Shown here one piece after another: positions 56,460 through 64,000 of a DNA stretch of 64,000 bases. The notes below the pieces were generated by a model. It made no database searches. It was not told the DNA's origin and saw only the letters and a program-made list of their open reading frames with translations. The DNA is from Pseudoscleropodium purum (taxonomy: Eukaryota > Streptophyta > Bryopsida > Hypnales > Brachytheciaceae). How positions within the stretch are numbered: the stretch's first letter is position 1; each line of letters begins with the position of its first letter. The stretch spans positions 19,654,001-19,718,000 of the forward strand of contig OZ017797.1 of the NCBI GenBank assembly GCA_963969395.1. The letters are read 5' to 3'. Made by a program: the position numbers and the translations under genes.

Positions 56460-56857
56460 TTAACCCCTGAGCGTTGAAGCCATGATTCTTGAAATCCACT
56501 AATTTTAAACCATTGTAAAAAAAATGGCATTGTGAGGTCCGGAGGTGCAATGACAATTTGGCAAGGATTACAGTGGTCAAAGTGGTGTGTTGTAAATGGT
56601 CGAAATTGGCATTTTGGGGGATTTTGTACTTCCAAAACTACATTTTATTGTAGTGTGAATTTTCTCATTGGTTTTCCACTCAAATGTTTGGCAATGATTT
56701 TCACCAAAACCACTTCGAAGCATCACTCTATTGTACCTTCACCCTTGTACTTCTTTCTGGGTAGTACTACCAAGATTTACTAAGATTTGAAGTCAATTTT
56801 CTCCAAATTAAATTATGAGAGGCTGGATTTGAGGATGTAGGAAGCTCACAGGGTTAA
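56460..56857. repeat. TTAA-bounded MITE-like element, 398 bp
   Basis: The left end TTAACCCCTGAGCG and right end GCTCACAGGGTTAA are imperfect inverted repeats with TTAA at both outer borders. This is the layout of piggyBac-type non-autonomous elements. Inside is a GC-richer stretch with GAGGTCCGGAGGTGC and no coding capacity worth noting. Confidence 0.5.
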
Positions 56858-57185
56858 AGCATCCCCACCTTAAAATGTTCACTATTAGTCTATCAAAAAA
56901 TCTAATGTTTTACCATTTGATAAATGTGCCTAGAGGTTAGATACTCCTACAGTTGGGACAATTTTTCGCACGCCAACTTAGTGTGCGATAAAATCAACAA
57001 TAAGCCAACGTCAATTTCATTGGCATATATTTACAGTGTTGGCAATTTTCAAGGCAGGCCTAAGTCTAAGATAGTCCTAATTCTAAAATATTTCTACGGT
57101 TGAGTGACTCGATTTCGGCGCTTCGAATCGCCCATTTAACGAAATTGAACTTGGATCCTCAAGCCAGGACAGTTTAAACAAAATT

Positions 57186-59889
57186 GTGAACCTAACTGTC
57201 CGTTCGATGTCTCTGCTTGATCGATGCCAGGTCCCTGATGAGTGCGCGGGCAACAACTGGATCCCAAGCCTTCGAATGATATCGCATTCAAATCCGCGGG
57301 TGATAGTAGCCTTAGACTTCAACATGGCATGCTCCGGGTTCAAATTCGCCTTCGCCCACATCACCAACCTCGACAAAATCTACTGTCACTACAATTACCC
57401 CAAAACCCGTTGGGGGAAGCCGTACTACAAGACGTTGACTACCAACTACTACAAACAAGTGAACGGCATCTGGGAGTTTCAGAACTGGGGTTTCTTCACC
57501 CGTGCGGAGTACGAACATGATGGGTCCGCTCTGAAAAGAAAACACGCCCCTCCCTTCCAACTAGGCGTCGGCTTCAGCTTCACGAAGTTCAAGCTCCACC
57601 TCGTAGGCAACCACATGGGGCCCTCGTCTGCATAGCCCCTTCCACCAGGGCTCACGGTGAACGTGCTCATCACCAATTACCTCCGTGCCATGGGGGAGCT
57701 CATTCTGAAAACACTATGGATGAACTACGGACCGCAACTGTCGGTGAAGGAGATTCGGTGGTGCGTCACGGTTCGCCTTCCATTTGCCAGGACATTGCAG
57801 CGAAGGAGACCATGAAGACGTGTATTATGGCAGTAGGGTTGGTGAATGGCATGGAAGGCCGGGAGTTCACATCCGGTCATTGTCATGCTCAAATCCGAAG
57901 CAGCGTCCTTTCATTTTCACAAGGTGAGAAATATTGGGAATCTTGCGATCATGCACCATGCTTTAATTACATTTCCTAGGTTTGTTGTAATACTTGAATT
58001 ACTTACACGAGCTTCTCCATGGTATAATCATCATGATTCTTGAGGGAGAAGATGACTAGTGTCAGGTTTCACCGTAACTGATATCAATGCCAAGAACGTC
58101 GTCAATTTCATTACATTGGTGGAATTCCACTACTTTGGCAATTTTCTGGACGTCCGCCCGACGTGAGTAAATTTATTTTGGTCCTGGATTCTAGAACTTT
58201 GTGCAGATGTTTGTCACCATTTGGGGCACCAGAAAGCGCACCAATCTAACAAAATTGACTAATCAAAACATTGACATTCAATTGCTCAAAGCTCTAAAAA
58301 CTGGGACTTGTATAGATTTACGTTTCCTATGATTTGTGAATTTCTGCCAATATTATAGAATTGACATTATAGCTAGTGTAGCTAGTAATGACTGTAATTC
58401 TTCTGTATAATTCATGTAAATGATTACTGTAGATTTAGATATAACTTAAGAATGAATGTTCTTGATGTAGGTAATGAATAAGCTAGTGCTGGAGGTTGGA
58501 GATAAGCTCCTGGTAGCCGACATTTGGTGGTGGAATTGCGGACATTGTTGTGCAGGAGGTTGTGTCAGTGGAGAATCAGTCTCGGAAAGCTAGCTACCGC
58601 GTGAAAGAGGTCACGATAAGCTCTGGGGGGTTATGCAGCGGCACCTACGTGGACATGCAGTTCGTGGAGTTTTTGCATATCAAGATTGGATCGCGCTTGG
58701 AGGAATGCATCATCAAGGTGCCCAAAATCTACAAACTTTTGATTAGAGCATGGGAAGGTGAGAAAGTCAATTTTGGCAATCCCAGTGCCAACGTCGACTT
58801 AAGCCTCCCAAGCGAATTGGTGATGGAGTGGAAGGAGTACGATGTTCGGAGGGGAAATCTTGAAAGAGAATCATATGACGATTTAGAGTTGACCTACGAA
58901 GAAATGCAGTCCATCTTCAATCCCGTAATAGATCACAACTTGAAGCTCATGCGCGATCAGTTGGTGTAAGTCGAGGGTGTCAAGGTAAACGAATTTACAC
59001 CAACTTGGTGACTGCTCAATTTCTTGTTAAAATAGAAATCGCTCCCTGTCGTTCCAAACAGTGAAATTCTAGATCTGAACTGTCCTAGTTTTCCAAGGAT
59101 GAACCGATTGCACAGAAAAGGAAAATCTAGACTTAAACTGTCCTAGTTAGTTGCACAAGAAATGGAAATCTAGGCTTAACCTGTCCTAGTGTTCAAAATA
59201 TGAACCAGTTGCACAAGAAATGGAAATTCTAGACCTAATCTGTCCTAGTTTTTCAAGGATGAACTAGTTGCACTTCTAATCATTGGCCAATTCAACAACT
59301 TGATTTCCCTGCAAATGCTTGTCGTCATAGGTGGTTTTGCGACATCCCCATATCTCATGGCCCGCATTAAGGACAGATTCGCCCACAGGGTTCCCTTGAT
59401 CATCAGTCCTTCGAATCCCGGCAGTGTAGTTTGTCGTGGAGCAATAGCATTAGCACTTCATTTGAACACTATCGACTCCCGAATCTGCAAGAAAACCTAT
59501 GGGTTCCTCTCCATAGAGCCCTTTTGCAAGGAGTGGACCCCCTTGAACTCGGCTAGTATTACGACAGGGTGTTGAAGTGTAACCGCCGGTTGGAGGTTTA
59601 CGTTTGCAAGGGCGACCATGTGAAGCTGGAGAATTGCATCAACAAGCTATTCATGCCGATCTTCCATGGCCAGACGTTGATTGAGTTGGAGCTTTACAGC
59701 TCAGATAAGAAGGATCTAAGGTACGTGGTGGGCGAGCTTGTGAGATGGGAAGGGACGTTAGTGATTGATATCTCCGGGGATATGAGATTGGAGGAGAGAT
59801 GCGTGAGAGTTTCCTTGTTCTTTGGACGAAGCTCCATCAAAAACGTGGCGGAAGGGTTGAACTTCTTAGTTGCCGAGTCGCGGACCTAG
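57186..59889 (+). pseudogene. HSPA12-like Hsp70-family pseudogene
   Basis: At least three exon blocks match the divergent Hsp70 subfamily typified by HSPA12A/B. Block 1 (about 57270-57920): VIVALDFNMACSGFKFAFAH, GKPYYKTLTTNYYKQ, then TAG at 57633-57635, LPPGLTVNVLITNYLRAMG and, after frameshifts near 57772 and 57865, DIAAKETMKTCIM and HPVIVMLKSEAASFHFHK before a GTGAGA donor. Block 2 (about 58470-58966): VGDKLLVADI, an extra T breaking the Gly-rich phosphate loop, then IADIVVQEVVSVENQ to YDDLELTYEEMQSIF. Block 3 (about 59312-59889): VVIGGFATSPYLMARIKDRF, NPGSVVCRGAIALAL, another frameshift near 59570, then CNRRLEVYVCKGD to the stop. The ATP-binding GTT motif reads NMA. Several independent lesions make it non-functional. 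Confidence 0.75.
59063..59273. repeat. Intronic minisatellite, four units of about 57 bp
   Basis: Each unit has GAAATTCTAGA-, CTGTCCTAG, TCAAGGATGAACC and GTTGCAC in order, starting near 59063, 59121, 59165 and 59223. The second unit lacks the middle 13-15 bases, apparently joined through a short AGTT match. The array lies in the last intron of the HSPA12-like pseudogene. Confidence 0.75.
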
Positions 59890-62800
59890 CTTGAATTCAA
59901 CTTTCGCTTGTAAGTAGCGAGTCATTCGGAATCAAACAATGGAATGTATTCTAGAGGTTCTGTGAATATCACTTTTTTAAGGCCTTGGCATCGGTAGGTG
60001 GACTAGAATCGGATTAGCTGAAAAATTTCAAGAAGTACAGGATGTAAATTTTGTATCGTCGTAGAGTGATTATTTAGAGGTCGAACATAACCTCACATTC
60101 GTTACTTTGGCGTATTTCAATGTGTCAAAACTAATGTGACGAACCAAAGATGAAAATTGGAACTTTCAAATGTGTTTAAATTTGCTCATCTGAAGTTTTC
60201 CTGTAATCTCTAAAATCTGGAATAGGTTGTACGTATGAGTCTGAACTGCTGAAGTTCCAATTCCGGACGATTGTGTCAACTAGTCCGGTTCCTTGTTGAA
60301 GGGCCTTTTCCAAGCGGTCCAATTTTGTGAAGTTACGCCAATGTAACGAATATGACCATATACAGAGAGACCTCATTGTAGAGGACATTTGGTATCACAT
60401 TTTAGTGGCTGTGAAATTTCCCGGGAAGATGTACATAATGATTCGTCTAGACTAGAGTTAGGGGAGGTTTTATTTCCTGTTGTATATGCCATCTTGAGTG
60501 CTATGAATTCGGGTTCTCAATAGTGGATCCTTCAGACTGTGGTGGTATTCCTTCGTTCTTCTCTAGTGTTATACGATCCTAACGGTTTTGGTATCCTCTG
60601 CCGTAGCATATTCTAATTTCGTAATTGCACTCCAGATTAAATCGTGGCACCGAAGTCTGCAAGTATGGAAATACTAATTAGTCTGTGTTCATGCATTTTC
60701 ATGTCCGACAATCTTCAATGTGTCCTTTAGACTTTAGCTACCTAAGGTTAAGCACCCCATTCCCAACTTTGTACCCTAAACTAATCTTGAAAATATGTAG
60801 ATATAGGAAGTTCTAAATTTACAGCGTGCATCATACATGAATGAAAAAAAATGGTTTGGGTATACCATGTATTTGAACTTCACAAATTCATAGCATATTC
60901 ATACATCTTCGTAAAATTATGAATTTAAAAAAAAATAGCCAATGTGTTGTAAATAATCTCATGGGTTGTCTTGATACCACCTTGTATGCAGAATCACTTA
61001 AAATGTTGATTACGGGTGCTTCTACCTTAGCACAGAGCATTCATTTTTTGAGGTGAAATGACCTCTGGCGCTCCAAATCAAAGATACGTTGCAATCTTGA
61101 ATATTACTTGAACTTCAGTATTTTTCTAGAAATTGGACGTTCCAAACAAGAACATTGCATCCTTATCATACTAGCTGAAACCTAGAAGAACTAACCTCAT
61201 ATTCGTTTAATTGGTGGACTTCAATGAATTTGGTGCAGTTTCAATCGACTCTGTTTCTAAAACCTCAAATTTAAAGGTTCTTGAATGTTCTAGTTCCCAG
61301 AGGTCTTAGCACGTTGAACATTTCAATTTTGGCATTTCAGTTTTGCAACTTTATTTTTGAAAAATACAAAGGAGATTGGTGACCTATAAGAGTTAAATTA
61401 TACTCCCATTGTCCCAAAATGATTTTCCAGTTCCCTTATTTTTATTGCAATAAATTTAATATGACACTTTGAAAAGGGCTCTGAAACTCAAAATTCAGGA
61501 CAATAGGAGTGCACCAAACTCTACTTACAACTTGAAACAACTTGAAACAGGTTGAAATAATGTTATTTTTAACAAAAGAATCCCATACATTCTATCCAAC
61601 CAAAAGATCATTTGGAGACAAAGGAATTTTGACCCGTAAAAGACCAAAAGGTTGTTGAAAGACCAAATGAAAATTCAGGTAGATTCCTACAAAGTTGATT
61701 TCAAATGAATATGTATTTTTGAAATTTTGACACAAAATGTGGACATATATTGCCTTGTTAGGAATAGAGTTTCTTTTTCCAATTGAGTGGAAGGTCCCCA
61801 GATCAAAAGTTACTTTACTCAATGATTTTCGAGTAAGACAAGTAATTTCAAGTAGCAAAACTCCTCATCTACCTTTGAAATTTGGTAGGTATGTAATTTA
61901 CATCATTTTCAATGCAATTGCTAAAATCCCATGTATATTGGAAAAATTGCATTCTAACAATTAGCGTTTGTTGATTATATCAAACAAGCATGGAAAAAAA
62001 TCTTCTAATTTAAAAATACTATATAATCCTTTAATCTGCATAGTCAAAGTTTTTGAAGTTTTTTCCACTTATTCCTACAACAATGACACTAGCATGTGAG
62101 TATAAAAATGGTAACCTATGAACCTTGAGCCTAGGTATAAGTAGGTACTCTACAACCATTAAAAGTGCCTATAACTTATATATATAACTACAATATAGGT
62201 ACCTTGTAACAATGCAAGAAACACCTATTCTATTTTTTGTCCCCTTGGTCTTGGACATGTGGTTTTTGGCTCACAACTTTTGCGTCGTATGTTTGTTTTC
62301 TATGAAACTTGAAAACTAGGTACATGTAATAGTCTTAGACATTTATAAATTTTTTCCAATTTTTTAAAATTTATTTACCATTTTAAAATTTCCCCCAATT
62401 GGATGTCTACCTTGGCCATTTTAGGGGATTTTAGTACTATTTCCAACCCAAAAATACGAACTCAAAAGTCAAAATTGGAATACAAAAAATTATATCAAAG
62501 TTATACAAACCTACATGAAGATCTTTTTTAAATAGCAAATTTTACACCTTCCAAGTGTGCTCAAAGAGCACTACCTAGATACATGTGTCTAAAACACAAT
62601 TCTTATTTTCCAAAGATGAAAAATGGTTGAAAAAAAGCATCTTCAAGTTAGAAAGGATATACATATTTAAATCAAATTCAAAAACATCTATTTTTTTGCA
62701 TTTTTCATCAATCTTTTGTTGTCTGTAAATTTTAGAGATAAATTTTTCTAGACTTGAATTTTCACACCTATACTATTTTGAATGCTTTACAAATTATTCA

Positions 62801-64000
62801 TATTTTATTTTATTTGAAAAAATTATTCCAAAAGTCATAGCAATCCAAAAATCAAAGCACTCTAGTACTAATATTGTTTTGAGCCAAAAATGACAGGTGT
62901 TTTTTGCAACTACCCAAGTACCTATAACATAGATATCCTATGACCATAGAAGGTGCCTATAACTTATATGTTTAGGCTCCTAGGCTCACATGCTAGCAAC
63001 TCTCTTCCCACAATAATTTACTTACTCTACCATATATCTATATGCTTAAATCTTCTTAAAACTGTTTTTCTTTCATTTTTTTCATTGCACTGAAAAGTGA
63101 CAATTTTTACAATGTATGTCAAAAATGTGTTCCTACCATCTAGAGTTTAATGGACATGACCATAACTCATTGGTGTCTTGAATAGATTGTGATTTATCAT
63201 TATGCAATAAAGGTAGGAAGTTCAAAAAGCATGCTTTTAAGAATTGGTCTCATTTTTGGAGAAGCTAAACCTTTGAATACAAATATCAATAAATTTCACA
63301 AAACAAAAATGGAATTGGCATCTAATCTAAATTTTTTCTTATTTTTTGACCTTCAAAAAATTAGTTATAAAATTTTTTCAATTGAAATGCTATGATCATT
63401 AGAAGCCTCCACCTCCTAAAATGTACACCACTAATACATTGATGTTACATTAAAAAAAGGAAATTGTAACTTTACATTAGAAGATACTTTTAGAGCTTGA
63501 TTTTCTTAGGACCTCCCACCTTGCACTTAATTGTATACAAAGGAACAATTAAGCAATGTCCCTACTATTAAATTATTGAAAATTTTGTAGGACCTTGATG
63601 GAAGTCTACAGAGTATTCTAGATTATCTTCTTATCTCTTTATCAATTATTGTATAAATAAACTATAAATTATCAAAAAATTGACTATGCATTCACTCAAA
63701 ATCAGCCATTGCCTCTCATGAGTAGAAGCAATACATTGTAAGCAAGAATTCGTACGGGTCAATTCTTCAAAAAAGAATCATAATTAGGTGCAATGAACTT
63801 ATAATGTTTAATCCCTAAAGAACTAGACATTCAAATTTCAAACAACAAATGAATGCTTATACATCCTAAGTATGTAAAAATATATTTTTTCATCCATCAA
63901 TTTTTTGAAGATTCTTGTGTTAGTTCTTTAAGATTTGCATGATATAAGATTATGAAGATTTTTCTTTGTAAATATTCTATAATTCAAAGGGGATTGGAAG
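59890..64000. other. AT-rich intergenic region, no gene seen
   Basis: About 4.1 kb without a supported gene. The first part (to about 60700) is slightly GC-richer and probably 3' flank of the HSPA12-like pseudogene. The inverted-repeat segment at 62089-62996 is the only structure noted. Confidence 0.5.
62089..62996. repeat. Segment bounded by 12-bp inverted repeats
   Basis: CTAGCATGTGAG at 62089-62100 and CTCACATGCTAG at 62985-62996 are exact complements. Nearby, TGCCTATAACTTATAT occurs close to both ends (about 62168 and 62954) in the same orientation. No target duplication was seen, so a mobile origin is only possible. Confidence 0.5.

Noticed and set aside
1..64000. tRNA or rRNA genes
   Set aside because: None was recognised by eye. 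A covariance-model scan would be needed to exclude a divergent tRNA.

Overview
The window looks like nuclear DNA of a land plant, most likely a non-seed plant such as a moss, though the exact lineage cannot be fixed from the sequence alone. The background is very AT-rich. Introns carry GT...AG borders, the transposons are plant types (CACTA, hAT), and the long TPR and LRR arrays are extremely regular, a style I associate with bryophyte receptor-like proteins. I see no rRNA or tRNA gene, no CRISPR array and no bacterial operon structure.

1-28 kb is a nested transposon graveyard. It holds the tail of a transposase-like ORF (1-806). Two inverted copies of a mobile element that carries a protein-kinase ORF follow (about 1404-5614 on + and 18269-20790 on -). 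Between them lies a CACTA element (about 5615-17071). It has TNP2/DUF4216-type remnants on - and, on +, a Transposase_24-like gene followed by an FCP1-like HAD-phosphatase domain and a Tnp1-like domain. Two copies of a GC-rich element with 9-bp terminal inverted repeats and 5-bp target duplications (2291-4067 and 13290-16568) sit inside kinase copy 1 and inside the CACTA element. A hAT element with a BED/DUF659/hAT-C transposase occupies about 23560-27886. It shares GC-rich GGGCGGACGG islands and the terminal string TCAACCCTG with the kinase elements.

28-46.5 kb is AT-rich and mostly gene-free. It contains a decayed DUF7869-type transposon gene (31118-33819), a 22-bp palindromic tandem repeat, strong hairpins, TTAA-bounded repeats and tandem duplications.

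46597-55723 is the one clearly intact gene. I assembled it by hand from six exons with consistent splice phases. It encodes about 2455 residues: a helical N-terminal domain, a kinase domain with the DFG motif changed to NYG, 16 TPR units, about 39 LRR units, a linker, and a second kinase domain with intact HGD and DFG motifs. The layout suggests a tandem-kinase, repeat-rich receptor or immune protein. This is the best candidate for an undescribed system.

57.2-59.9 kb holds an HSPA12-like Hsp70 pseudogene with a minisatellite in one intron. The rest, to 64 kb, is AT-rich with a few inverted repeats.

A theme runs through the dead elements. Almost all in-frame stops are TAG or TGA where CAG or CGA would restore the frame, as expected from deamination of methylated cytosines in CHG and CG sites. 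One case can be read directly by comparing the two kinase copies.
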